Shown here: positions 26,787 to 35,274 of the stretch, in pieces
Layout of the letters: every line of letters begins with the position of its first letter
Numbering within the stretch: the first letter of the stretch is position 1
Assembly: GCF_947501385.1 (NCBI RefSeq)
Contig: NZ_CANMVP010000005.1
Location: 62,001-126,000 of the forward strand
Source: an uncultured Polaribacter sp.
GTDB lineage: Bacteria; Bacteroidota; Bacteroidia; Flavobacteriales; Flavobacteriaceae
Length of the DNA: 64,000 nt
Reading direction: 5' to 3'
Position numbers and translations under genes: made by a program
The notes under the pieces: model-generated
What the model saw: the letters and a program-made list of their open reading frames with translations, nothing else
The model's database searches: none
Told to the model about the DNA's origin: nothing

Positions 26787-27245
26787 CTAATTTCTCTCCG
26801 CCAAAACCTTCATTAAATACTCATTTTGTTTTTCTAAAAGCTCGTTGGTTCTGTTCATCAACTCAATATTTTTTGGTGTCACCACTTCTTTATTTTTAGG
26901 GTCATCTGCTTTTTTCCTCATGGAGTTCATCATTTTTACAACCACAAACACTGTAAAAGTAATGACTAAAAAATCGATTCCAGCTTCTACCAATTTTCCA
27001 TAACCAATGGCTATTTCTTCTGGTTTCGATACGCCGTTTGTAATCATGGCTTCTCTTAAAATTAGCTTTTTATTTTCCCAATTGGTACCATCTGTCATAA
27101 AAGATAATGGAGGCATCAACACCTCTTTTACCAAAACATTTACTACTTTGTTAAATGCCGCACCAATAATTACACCAATGGCAATATCGATCATATTCCC
27201 TTTTACTGCAAACTCCTTAAATTCTTCTAATAGCTTAAATTTCAT
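26787..27245 (-). CDS. mscL: Large-conductance mechanosensitive channel
   Basis: MscL opens under membrane tension and releases solutes during osmotic downshock. The 152-residue protein starts MKFKLLEEFKEFAVKGNMID, with the first helix IAIGVIIGAAFNKVVNVLVKE (pore-lining, conserved GAAF), VLMPPLSF, a periplasmic loop, a second helix (about 88-107) and a Glu/Lys-rich cytoplasmic helix. It is downstream of the LuxE-like gene with a 40 nt gap. Confidence 0.95.
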   Translation of the reverse strand: MKFKLLEEFKEFAVKGNMIDIAIGVIIGAAFNKVVNVLVKEVLMPPLSFMTDGTNWENKKLILREAMITNGVSKPEEIAIGYGKLVEAGIDFLVITFTVFVVVKMMNSMRKKADDPKNKEVVTPKNIELMNRTNELLEKQNEYLMKVLAERN

Positions 27246-27285
27246 CTCTATTCTCTTTAATCTTTGTTCTCTTTTCTTTTTTTTT

Positions 27286-28260
27286 TTACAAAACCATTAA
27301 GTTACATCCTCTAATATCAGAATTGTCGAAGCGCCCAATAATTTCAAAGGTTCCGTTTTCATGTACTTTTCCTAAATCTTGTGTCGCTATAAATGAACAT
27401 GAATTGTAATTTGCCAAATCTATCACATTAATTCCACCATTTTTTGCAGGAGCATTTATTGTAAGTGCATCTTCGGTATCTCTTGTTAAAATTTTCATCC
27501 AAGGTGGTGTTTTAAAGATCCCATTTCCTTTAGAATATGCCTGACTTAACAATTCTGTCATTCCGTATTCTGAATGAATTTGAGACACTCCAAAACCCTT
27601 TCCTAAAATACGGTGCAATTCTTCTCTAATTAATTCTTTTCTTCTTCCTTTCATTCCACCAGTTTCCATAATTATGGTATTTTTCAGGTTGAATTGTTGC
27701 ATTTCAACTAAATCTAACAGAGCGAAAGAAACCCCAATTAAAAGTGTTTTTTGTCCGTTTTTGTCTAAAGCGATTAGTTTTTTAGCCAACTCCTCTAAAG
27801 TATCGAGATAAAAGCCACTTTCTGCATTTTTAGATTTCCGAATTAAATCATCTACCATAAAAACCAAAGAAGAACCTTTTCTTTCTAAATAATTGGGCAA
27901 TAAAGCCAAAACTGTGTAGTCTTCTATGTTTTCATAGAAATGAGCGAAACCTTTTAAATAACTTTCTTTGTAAACCTCAATATCTGTAACAAAATGTTTG
28001 CTTGTGATACTTCCTGTTGTACCCGAACTTGTAAAAATTTCTTCGACTTCATCTAAAGAGGAAATTATTTTTTTACTTTTAAAAAACTGAATGGGCAAAA
28101 AAGGAATTTCTTCGACCTTCGAAATATCAGAAGGATGAATGTATAATAGATCACAAAAAGAACGGTACACTTTATTATTATTAAATTGATGTTTAAAAAC
28201 CGCTAAAGCGCATGCTGTAAATTCTTGCTCGTTTTGTATGTTAAAAATGCTATGCTTCAT
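27286..28260 (-). CDS. LuxE/PaaK-like acyl-protein synthetase
   Basis: A 324-residue member of the ANL (adenylate-forming) superfamily, related to LuxE acyl-protein synthetase. The P-loop is IFTSSGTTGSITSKH (about 76-90); the later HSEYGMTELLSQAYS is the adenylate-binding region, and it ends in a short C-terminal part (IGRFDNSDIRGCNLMVL) that lacks the full swinging domain. It probably activates an acyl or aryl acid; in flavobacteria the gene is often near surface-glycan or aromatic-lipid genes, but nothing here shows the substrate. Confidence 0.78.
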   Translation of the reverse strand: MKHSIFNIQNEQEFTACALAVFKHQFNNNKVYRSFCDLLYIHPSDISKVEEIPFLPIQFFKSKKIISSLDEVEEIFTSSGTTGSITSKHFVTDIEVYKESYLKGFAHFYENIEDYTVLALLPNYLERKGSSLVFMVDDLIRKSKNAESGFYLDTLEELAKKLIALDKNGQKTLLIGVSFALLDLVEMQQFNLKNTIIMETGGMKGRRKELIREELHRILGKGFGVSQIHSEYGMTELLSQAYSKGNGIFKTPPWMKILTRDTEDALTINAPAKNGGINVIDLANYNSCSFIATQDLGKVHENGTFEIIGRFDNSDIRGCNLMVL

Positions 28261-28338
28261 AATATTTGGTAAAAATAATACTTATGTACGCAACCTTTTG
28301 CATCTTTTTACATCTTGTAAGAAAGAATTATACATAGT

Positions 28339-29556
28339 ATGAAAAAAAATATTTTTTTTGTAAATTTTCTATTCCTTTTTTTACTGTTTTTTAACTGTGA
28401 AAAAAATGATGAGAAAAAGAATCCTTTTAGCACCGTTTTAAAAGGAGAAGAATTTGTGACAGCCAACAATAAGTTTGCTTTTGATATTTTTAAAAAAATA
28501 TCTAACGAAGAAAATAAAGAAAACTATATGATTTCTCCTGTAAGTCTTTCACTAGCTTTAGGAATGACATACAATGGCGCAGAAAATAGCACAAAAACAG
28601 CATTCGAAAGCACCTTAAACTACACTTCTTTTTTACCCGAAGAAATTAATACAATCAATAAAGAAATTATAACTAATTTGTCTGATAATTCTGCAGGTTC
28701 TACTTTTAAAATTGCAAATTCTATTTGGATTGAAAATTCATTTCCGGTAAAAGAAAACTTTACAAATATCAATGCAAATTACTACAGTGCAGCTGTTGAA
28801 AAATTAGATTTTTCTAATCCCAATTCAGTAAATATCATTAACAATTGGGTTTCTGATAAAACCTATCAAAAAATTTCAAAAATTATTGATATTATAAACG
28901 CAGATGATATCATGTTTTTAATCAATGCTATTTATTTTAAAAGTGATTGGAAATACAGTTTTAATCCTTCAGAAACAACAGCACTTCCTTTTTACGGAAA
29001 GAATAATACTCAAGATGTAAAAACGATGCAGTTAACAGCTGACTTAGATTTTTATGAAAACACAAATTTTACAGCCGTTAAATTACCTTATAAAAACGAC
29101 AAATATGCAATGACCCTTTTACTTCCTAAAGACGGAAAAAATATAGAGGATATTTCTAATCTACTAAACACAGAGAATTGGGGAAATTGGAATGCAAATT
29201 TCAGTAAAAAAGAAGTAGCACTCAAAATGCCAAAGTTTACATTTTCTTATGAAAAAGAATTGAAAGAACAACTTACTGACTTAGGTTTAGGTGTTGCTTT
29301 TACAAATTCTGCAGATTTTAGTAATATAAGTGATGTACCGCTTTCAATTTCTTTTGTATTGCAAAAAACATTTATTGAAGTAAATGAATTAGGAACAGAA
29401 GCTGCGGCTGTTACAGCAGTTGGAATAGGAGTAACATCTGTTGATCTATCTAAAAAAAGTGTGGCACTAAACAAACCTTTTCTATTTGCAATCACAGAAA
29501 AAGAAACAAACTCTATTTGCTTTATTGGTAAGATAGGAATGCCAAATATTGAATAA
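28339..29556 (+). CDS. Serpin family lipoprotein (serine protease inhibitor)
   Basis: A 405-residue serpin. After a lipoprotein signal (Cys20, then EKNDEKK, acidic enough for surface export) it shows MISPVSLSLALGMTYNGA, NAIYFKSDWKYSF, and the reactive-loop hinge LGTEAAAVTAVGIGV followed by NKPFLFAITEKET. The hinge is rich in small residues, so the inhibitory loop insertion should work. It starts a dense operon: the next gene begins 1 nt later, and an ECF sigma factor lies at the far end. It likely guards against external or self proteases. Confidence 0.93.
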   Translation: MKKNIFFVNFLFLFLLFFNCEKNDEKKNPFSTVLKGEEFVTANNKFAFDIFKKISNEENKENYMISPVSLSLALGMTYNGAENSTKTAFESTLNYTSFLPEEINTINKEIITNLSDNSAGSTFKIANSIWIENSFPVKENFTNINANYYSAAVEKLDFSNPNSVNIINNWVSDKTYQKISKIIDIINADDIMFLINAIYFKSDWKYSFNPSETTALPFYGKNNTQDVKTMQLTADLDFYENTNFTAVKLPYKNDKYAMTLLLPKDGKNIEDISNLLNTENWGNWNANFSKKEVALKMPKFTFSYEKELKEQLTDLGLGVAFTNSADFSNISDVPLSISFVLQKTFIEVNELGTEAAAVTAVGIGVTSVDLSKKSVALNKPFLFAITEKETNSICFIGKIGMPNIE

Positions 29557-29557
29557 T

Positions 29558-29968
29558 ATGAATATAAAAAAACTACCTTTATTTTTCTCTTTTTTATTGC
29601 TAAGCATAGTATTCATAAGCTGTGAAAGCAACGAAGCGAACAGTTTAATAGCAGGTAAATGGAATGTCACAGAGATGATTGGGGGCTTTTCTAAACCAAA
29701 AAACTATAAGATTGGGAGTATTACTTGGACGTTTGATACTGATAAAAAAATACTTTCTATTAAAAACAACTTAATTGTTACAAATACCACAAATAACGAT
29801 TTCACAAAGAACGAAACTGGAGATTACAATTACAAAATTGAAACTGAAAACGAAATTGATTATCTCATTATAAAAAATAGAAAAGGCGCTATAAAATCTA
29901 ATGAAGATGGCTTCATGATCGATTTTGGAATCGCTTATGATGATATTGGGTATATTTTAAAACGATAA
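29558..29968 (+). CDS. Small lipoprotein, lipocalin-like
   Basis: A 136-residue lipoprotein (Cys22 in VFISCESNE) with LIAGKWNVTEMIGG and alternating strands ending GYILKR, resembling the short lipocalin-like lipoproteins of flavobacteria. A TTG nine bases upstream opens the frame, but the ATG at 29558 gives a proper signal peptide. It is 1 nt from the serpin stop and abuts the next gene. Function unknown. Confidence 0.75.
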   Translation: MNIKKLPLFFSFLLLSIVFISCESNEANSLIAGKWNVTEMIGGFSKPKNYKIGSITWTFDTDKKILSIKNNLIVTNTTNNDFTKNETGDYNYKIETENEIDYLIIKNRKGAIKSNEDGFMIDFGIAYDDIGYILKR

Positions 29969-30340
29969 ATGATGAAGTTAAAAACAACTTATTTATTACT
30001 ATTTATTGGCATTTTTACTTTTTCTTTTTGTGATGAAAGTAAAACGATTGCTACCGTTTGTAATGTAGAAAATCCATTAGAAGACTTCGCTTTTTTAAAA
30101 GAAGCTAAAAATTCGATTGACGTTATAGATTGTGGTGGTAAGAGCTCAATTACACAATACACCTACAATTCAGAAATTGTTTTTGAAGTAAATATTTGTG
30201 ATCAAATTGCAGACGGACAAACCATAGTTTACAACTGTTCTGGAGAAACGGTTTGTATTTTTGGTGGAATTGCAGGTCAAAATACCTGTCCCGACTTTGA
30301 GGATAATGCAACCAATAAAATTCTTTTGTATGGAAACTAA
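29969..30340 (+). CDS. Small cysteine-rich lipoprotein, unknown
   Basis: A 123-residue lipoprotein with lipobox TFSFC (Cys21) then DES. The mature part begins NVENPLEDFAFLKEAKN and holds a YTYNSEIVFEVNICDQIADG segment with YNCSGETVCIFGGIAGQNTC, so at least five Cys. I know similar sequences as uncharacterised Bacteroidota lipoproteins. It directly follows the previous gene and overlaps the next by 11 nt. Confidence 0.75.
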   Translation: MMKLKTTYLLLFIGIFTFSFCDESKTIATVCNVENPLEDFAFLKEAKNSIDVIDCGGKSSITQYTYNSEIVFEVNICDQIADGQTIVYNCSGETVCIFGGIAGQNTCPDFEDNATNKILLYGN

Positions 30341-30698
30341 AAAACGCTTTTTTAGAGTTATTTTGATTGCTTTTTCTGTGATTTTATTTTTCGCTTCTTG
30401 TGAAAATTCTAATGATGTATCAGAGATAGAAAAAACATACATTATTGCTTCTAAACAAATAGATTGTCAAGGCGTTGGGCCTCAAAAATGTTTTTTAATA
30501 AAAGAAAACCAACAAGAGAGTTGGCAAAATTTTTACAGCGCTATTAGTGGCTTTGAATATGAAGAAGGGTTTGAATATGAGATTTTAGTTTCTGAAAAAG
30601 AAATCGAAAATCCACCACAAGACAGTTCTTCAATAGCATATACATTAATTAAAGTGATTTCTAAAGTTGAAAAAACTTCAGAAAATTTACCAAATTAA
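30330..30698 (+). CDS. DUF4377-like lipoprotein
   Basis: A 122-residue lipoprotein; the frame runs upstream to 30261, but the ATG at 30330 gives a normal signal with Cys24 (FFASCENSND). The segment QSWQ-like ESWQNFYSAISGFEYEEGFEYEIL is the DUF4377 pattern. It overlaps the end of the preceding gene by 11 nt, so the two are translationally coupled. Function unknown. Confidence 0.78.
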   Translation: METKKRFFRVILIAFSVILFFASCENSNDVSEIEKTYIIASKQIDCQGVGPQKCFLIKENQQESWQNFYSAISGFEYEEGFEYEILVSEKEIENPPQDSSSIAYTLIKVISKVEKTSENLPN

Positions 30699-30708
30699 AA
30701 CATAAAAA

Positions 30709-31404
30709 ATGAAAAGTAATTATTTCTTATTTCTATTATTTACAGTAACGTTATTTTCTTGCGAGCAAAATAAAGAAATACATATTGATGAAAGTAACTT
30801 ATTAATTGGTGTATGGGAAAAACCAATTTACGAAGGAGAAAGAGTCACATTTTTAAGAACTTCCGCACTACCAAAAGAAGCTTACGGAATAGCATTCGAA
30901 AACAATGGTATTTTTAGAGAACGAACGTCTGGTTGGTGCGGAACACCTCCATTAAGTTTTTTTAATATTGATGGCAATTTTAAATTAGAAAATACGCTTA
31001 TAAATATTGTTACACAAAATTATCCATCAAATTATAGTTGGCAAATTATTTCGCTAACAGAAAACGAATTGGTAGTTGAAAGCGTAATTACAGATCAAGA
31101 AAAAGACCATAGAAATTTACTAGAACTTTTTGACGAAATTTCTAATTTGGCTTATTCAGCAAGCTGTGTAAATACAGCAGATTGGACTTTTGTTGGTTAC
31201 GGCGCTAAAGCTTGTGGTGGCTTCCAAGGCTATATGCCGTATTCAAAAAATATAGACACTATTGCTTTTCTTAAAAAAATTGATGCATACACGAAAGCAG
31301 AAAAAGAATACAACATCCAATGGAATATTGTTTCTGACTGTGCCTTGGTTGCTCCCCCAACCGCTGTACAATGTCAGAATGGATATCCAGCACTCATTTA
31401 TTAA
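30709..31404 (+). CDS. Lipoprotein of unknown function
   Basis: A 231-residue lipoprotein with lipobox TLFSC (Cys18). Residues 30-130 look lipocalin-like (LLIGVWEKP, later NYSWQIISLTENELVVES). The C-terminal part (about 155-231) is different: five Cys and the motifs TFVGYGAKACGGFQGYMPY and PPTAVQCQNG, which recall a short domain seen in other flavobacterial secreted proteins. I do not recognise a named family. It lies 10 nt after the DUF4377-like gene. Confidence 0.72.
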   Translation: MKSNYFLFLLFTVTLFSCEQNKEIHIDESNLLIGVWEKPIYEGERVTFLRTSALPKEAYGIAFENNGIFRERTSGWCGTPPLSFFNIDGNFKLENTLINIVTQNYPSNYSWQIISLTENELVVESVITDQEKDHRNLLELFDEISNLAYSASCVNTADWTFVGYGAKACGGFQGYMPYSKNIDTIAFLKKIDAYTKAEKEYNIQWNIVSDCALVAPPTAVQCQNGYPALIY

Positions 31405-31424
31405 CAACTATAAAATTTAAAAAC

Positions 31425-31826
31425 ATGAAAAAATTAGCATTTTTAACCTTGGGAGTTATTTTATTTTCATCTTGTTTAAATGATGATACTCCAAATTTTA
31501 CGTATGGGTTTGTAGCCATAGATGAAGCTACTACTCCAACAAGTTTTACATATGGTGAAAAAGATACCATTTATCTAAAATATACATTGCCTAATAGCTG
31601 TTATCATTTTAACGATGTTTATTATGAATATGAAGATACAACAAGAATTGTAGCAGTGCGAGCTTTTATTGATTTAGATGTTGAGTGTATCGAAGAAGAA
31701 ATTGAGAAAGAATACGAATTAATTGTAAATGTAACCCAGGAAGAAGATTATCTTTTCAAATTTTATAAAGGAAAAGATATTGATGGAGAAAACATTTTTG
31801 AAGAAGTTGTAATTCCTGTAAATTAA
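31425..31826 (+). CDS. Small lipoprotein of unknown function
   Basis: A 133-residue lipoprotein (Cys17 in LFSSCLNDD, the DD favouring surface export). The mature part is acidic and beta-rich, with paired Cys in PNSCYHFND and LDVECIEEE. The frame extends to 31371, but the ATG at 31425 gives the signal peptide. It is directly followed by, and may overlap, the ECF sigma gene. Confidence 0.75.
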   Translation: MKKLAFLTLGVILFSSCLNDDTPNFTYGFVAIDEATTPTSFTYGEKDTIYLKYTLPNSCYHFNDVYYEYEDTTRIVAVRAFIDLDVECIEEEIEKEYELIVNVTQEEDYLFKFYKGKDIDGENIFEEVVIPVN

Positions 31827-32373
31827 AAACATCAACCTTAAAGAACTCATAAAAGGGTGCTGTAATCAAAATTTAACAGCACAATCTGAAGTTTATCAGT
31901 TATTTGCTGATAAACTCTTTCCCCTTTGTCTAAAATATTCAAGAAATTATCAAGATGCAGAAGACACCTTGCAAGATAGTTTTTTAACCATTTTTAGTAA
32001 AATAAAACAATACAAACATCAGGGTTCTTTTGAAGGTTGGTTAAAACGAGTTACCATAAATACCGCACTTCAAAAATATAGAAAAAAAGCCCCTTTAGAA
32101 ATCATAAAAGAAATTTCTGACTATGATGAAATTGAAGAAGTTTCTTTAGAAAGTAAATTATTTAGTTTAGATATCTTATTAGAATTTATTCAACAATTAC
32201 CAGACAGGTATCGGTTGGTTTTTAATTTGTATGTATTAGATAACTATGCGCATAAAGAAATTGCAACACTTTTAAATATTTCTGAAAACACGTCTAAATC
32301 TAATTTATCTAGGGCAAGAAAAATTTTAAAAAACAAGTTAGAGATGTATCAACAAACAGCTCAAAAAGCGTAA
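31822..32373 (+). CDS. ECF RNA polymerase sigma factor, non-ATG start
   Basis: The frame has sigma region 2 with YQDAEDTLQDSFLTIF and WLKRVTINTALQKYRK, and region 4 with LPDRYRLVFNLYVLDNYAHK, IATLLNIS and SNLSRARKILKNKL. Starting at the TTG at 31969 would delete the first helix of region 2. The conserved N-terminus (NLKELIKGC, then SEVYQLFADKLFPLCLKYS) is in frame upstream, where no ATG, GTG or TTG exists before a stop. I therefore place the start at ATT 31822 (183 aa), which overlaps the lipoprotein stop, or ATC 31831. The next gene is its probable anti-sigma factor. Confidence 0.8.
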   Translation: MKNINLKELIKGCCNQNLTAQSEVYQLFADKLFPLCLKYSRNYQDAEDTLQDSFLTIFSKIKQYKHQGSFEGWLKRVTINTALQKYRKKAPLEIIKEISDYDEIEEVSLESKLFSLDILLEFIQQLPDRYRLVFNLYVLDNYAHKEIATLLNISENTSKSNLSRARKILKNKLEMYQQTAQKA

Positions 32374-32376
32374 GAA

Positions 32377-33702
32377 ATGGATCACAAAAATATTGATAGA
32401 TTGTTTCAGGAAAAACTCAAAAATTTGGAAGCTTCTCCAAATAAAAGGGTTTGGAGCGCTATTGAAAGTAAATTGGATAAAAAGAAACGAAGAGTACTTC
32501 CCTTTTGGTGGTTTTCTGGCGGAATTGCAGCCTTATTTATATTGGGTCTTTTGCTATTTCCCTTTTCTGAAAAACAACATAATATCAATAACAATCCCAT
32601 TATTGTTACTGAAAAACAAATTGAAGAAAGTGATGATTCTAATAAAACTATTTTAGATTCTGTTGCGAATAAAAGCATTCAAAAAGAAACCATTTTAATT
32701 GCAGATGAAAAAAACAACAAGAAAAAAACAATAAAAAAGAACAAACAGGTAAACAAGCAACCTTTTTTTATGGCTGGTAATAATGTTATAAAAGAAAAAC
32801 TAGTAAAAGAAAAAAGCAAGCAAAAGAATTTTAAAATTGATAGCAATGCCATTAAAAATGAAAAAATCATCACTTCTAAAAAACAGGATCCCGTTTCTAA
32901 AAAATCGAATGCTAGTGAAGGTTTAAAACCGAAAAAGGATTTTCTTACGGTTGTAAAAAAGGAAAAAGACAAAGAAACAGAAGCCATCAAAGAAACAGAT
33001 AATGCTTGGTCTGTAAGCCCTGTTGTGGCAATTTTAAATTCAAATTCTTTTTCAGATACCTCACCAATAGACAACAATTTATTAAACTCTACTTCTGGTA
33101 AAAACTCCTTCTCGTACGGTGTGCAAGTTTCCTATAAAATAAATAAAAAATGGAGCATTCAGTCAGGAATTCATCAACAAAAAATGAGGTACGAAAACAA
33201 TAATATTTCGGTATCAAACACATCTACTTCTAGTAGGTCTTCTGCTGTTTTTAGCACAGGTAATTCATTCAATTTTGATGGCAACAGAAATGTAGAGTCT
33301 TTTAGTGTTTCTAATGTTTCTCTAACAAATACGGTAAGTTCTAATGGAGAGTTATTGCAAGAATATGGTTATATCGAAATTCCTTTAGAAATAAAGTATA
33401 ATGTCTCTAACAATCAAAAATTTAACACACAACTTGTGGCGGGTTTTAGTTCTTTGTTTTTAAACAGAAATAATTTAGAATTGAATACGAATACTGTGAA
33501 TCAGTTTGGAAATGCAGACAATTTAAACGCTATAAACTTTAGCGGTAATTTTGGAGTAGATTTTAACTATTTTTTAGATAAAAAATGGTCTATACATATC
33601 AATCCTATGTTTAAAGCGCAACTAAATACATTTAGTGAAAACTCAAATGGCTTTTCTCCTTTTAATATTGGTGTCTATTCTGGAGTTAAATATAATTTTT
33701 AG
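32377..33702 (+). CDS. Probable anti-sigma factor fused to an outer-membrane beta-barrel
   Basis: This 441-residue protein starts 3 nt after the sigma gene. Residues 1-43 are a charged cytoplasmic segment (KNIDRLFQEKLKNLEASP, VWSAIESKLDKKKRR) like the sigma-binding N-termini of Bacteroidota anti-sigma proteins. Residues 44-64 form one membrane helix (FWWFSGGIAALFILGLLL), 65-215 a Lys/Asn-rich linker long enough to cross the periplasm, and 217-441 alternating strands ending YSGVKYNF, a barrel-type C-terminal Phe. One chain may thus connect outer membrane and sigma factor. No FecR domain or zinc finger is present. Confidence 0.75.
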   Translation: MDHKNIDRLFQEKLKNLEASPNKRVWSAIESKLDKKKRRVLPFWWFSGGIAALFILGLLLFPFSEKQHNINNNPIIVTEKQIEESDDSNKTILDSVANKSIQKETILIADEKNNKKKTIKKNKQVNKQPFFMAGNNVIKEKLVKEKSKQKNFKIDSNAIKNEKIITSKKQDPVSKKSNASEGLKPKKDFLTVVKKEKDKETEAIKETDNAWSVSPVVAILNSNSFSDTSPIDNNLLNSTSGKNSFSYGVQVSYKINKKWSIQSGIHQQKMRYENNNISVSNTSTSSRSSAVFSTGNSFNFDGNRNVESFSVSNVSLTNTVSSNGELLQEYGYIEIPLEIKYNVSNNQKFNTQLVAGFSSLFLNRNNLELNTNTVNQFGNADNLNAINFSGNFGVDFNYFLDKKWSIHINPMFKAQLNTFSENSNGFSPFNIGVYSGVKYNF

Positions 33703-33776
33703 TGAGTGCTTTTAACATTTTAAAAAAAAACGTATTGTCAACCTTGAATATTTTTAACCCTAATTAAAAAAAAATA

Positions 33777-34121
33777 ATGAATTTTATAACAAATACATAC
33801 AGAACTTTAAGCGGAATAAAAAAAGTTGTAGAACTTCCTGTTAAAAAAGATTATCAATGGGTTATTTATCAAGATAACAAGCCTGCATATTTTGTAGATT
33901 ATTTCGATTTAGAGAAAGAATCTAATGCAATGATGAATATTTTGGTTTTATGTTCGGATAATTCTTTAAACGACGTTTTAAAAATTATTAGCAAACGTAA
34001 TAATATTTATTTATCTGTTCCTAAGGTCTCTAGAATTGGACTTCAAAAAAAAATAAAATCCGAAATTATAGACTTAGATCTACAACCAATACCTAAAAAA
34101 TGGTTGGCTTATTCTTTATAA
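33777..34121 (+). CDS. Hypothetical protein
   Basis: A 114-residue soluble protein with no signal peptide, membrane segment or known motif. It has mixed helix/strand character with a SDNSLNDVLKIISKRNNIYLSV segment. The ATG follows an A-rich stretch (AAAAAAAATA). Its last 13 nt overlap the converging asparaginase gene, with the stop codons on opposite strands. I do not recognise the family. Confidence 0.6.
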   Translation: MNFITNTYRTLSGIKKVVELPVKKDYQWVIYQDNKPAYFVDYFDLEKESNAMMNILVLCSDNSLNDVLKIISKRNNIYLSVPKVSRIGLQKKIKSEIIDLDLQPIPKKWLAYSL

Positions 34122-35161
34122 ATTTTTACAATTAATTCGCTTTTATCATTCATAGAGGCTCTATACATTCCAGCAGTATTAAACTCGAAAGACATATTTC
34201 CATTTTTATCTAAAGCCACAACACCACCGGTTCCACCAAGCTTTGTTAATTTATTTTGAATGACATCTGATGTGGCTTCTTTCAACGTTTTTTGTTGATA
34301 TTCCATTTGTGCAGAAATATCATATGCAACCTGATTTCTAATAAAGTATTCTCCCCAACCTGTAGAGGAAACTCCGCAAGTTAAATTATTGGCATAAGTA
34401 CCAGAGCCAATAATTGGCGCATCACCAATTCTTCCCCAACGTTTATTTGTCATGCCTCCAGTAGAAGTTCCCGCAGCTATGTTTCCATCTTTATCTAGCG
34501 CAACACAACCCACCGTTCCAAATTTTGAATTTTTTATATCTGCATCGTAAAAAGCTGCATTTTTATCATTAGAATCTAATTCCGTTTTATTTCTATTTTT
34601 TATTCTTTGTAAAGATTGAAATCTTCTTTCTGTATAAAAGTAACTTGGATCTACCATGTCCAACCCTTTCTCTTTTGCAAATATAGATGCTCCTTTCCCA
34701 GAAAGCATTACATGATCTGAATCTGTCATTATTTTTATGGCCAATTCAATGGGGCTTTTTACATTGGTCACTCCAGCAACTGCACCAGCATTTAAAGTTT
34801 CTCCATCCATAAACGAAGCATCTAATTCATTGGTTTCTTCATGGGTAAAAACAGCTCCTTTACCGGCATTAAACAATGGCGATTCTTCCATAACCTGAAT
34901 CGTCTTCTTTACAGCTTCTGTACTTGTTCCACCGTTTTTAAGAATTGTATGTCCAGTTTTAATTGCTTCTTCTAGCTTTGCTATGTATGCTGCTTCTTTT
35001 TCGTCAGACATATTTTTCTTTAAAATAGTTCCTGCACCTCCGTGTATAATAATCGCAAAATCATTTATCTTCTTAGGTTTTTCTTTCTCTGGTGAGGTTT
35101 CATTGGTTTTACATCCAAAAGAAATCAATACCATTGCTACAATAAAAAAAAGTTTGTTCAT
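34109..35161 (-). CDS. Isoaspartyl peptidase / L-asparaginase (plant type, Ntn hydrolase), lipoprotein
   Basis: The 350-residue precursor has a lipoprotein signal (Cys17 in LISFGCKTN) and the Ntn-hydrolase outline: IIIHGGAGTILKK, SPLFNAGKGAVF, DASFMDG, and the autocleavage site FGTVGCVALD where Thr216 becomes the N-terminal nucleophile of the beta chain, followed by AGTSTGGMTNKRWGRIGDAPIIGSG. It hydrolyses asparagine or isoaspartyl dipeptides, here outside the cytoplasm. It is divergent from the ALDH gene. Confidence 0.92.
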   Translation of the reverse strand: MNKLFFIVAMVLISFGCKTNETSPEKEKPKKINDFAIIIHGGAGTILKKNMSDEKEAAYIAKLEEAIKTGHTILKNGGTSTEAVKKTIQVMEESPLFNAGKGAVFTHEETNELDASFMDGETLNAGAVAGVTNVKSPIELAIKIMTDSDHVMLSGKGASIFAKEKGLDMVDPSYFYTERRFQSLQRIKNRNKTELDSNDKNAAFYDADIKNSKFGTVGCVALDKDGNIAAGTSTGGMTNKRWGRIGDAPIIGSGTYANNLTCGVSSTGWGEYFIRNQVAYDISAQMEYQQKTLKEATSDVIQNKLTKLGGTGGVVALDKNGNMSFEFNTAGMYRASMNDKSELIVKIYKE

Positions 35162-35274
35162 GATTGGTTTGTTTAAAATTAAACAATAATTTGTCTTTTT
35201 GTTTAATTTATTTATTTATTAAATAATTCGTAATTTCGTTCCTCGAATTTAAACAACTAAAACGAAACTGCAAA

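Noticed and set aside
32406-33077. Reverse-strand frames within the anti-sigma/barrel gene
   Set aside because: They are antisense to the Lys/Asn-rich linker and give low-complexity Phe/Ser/Leu sequence.
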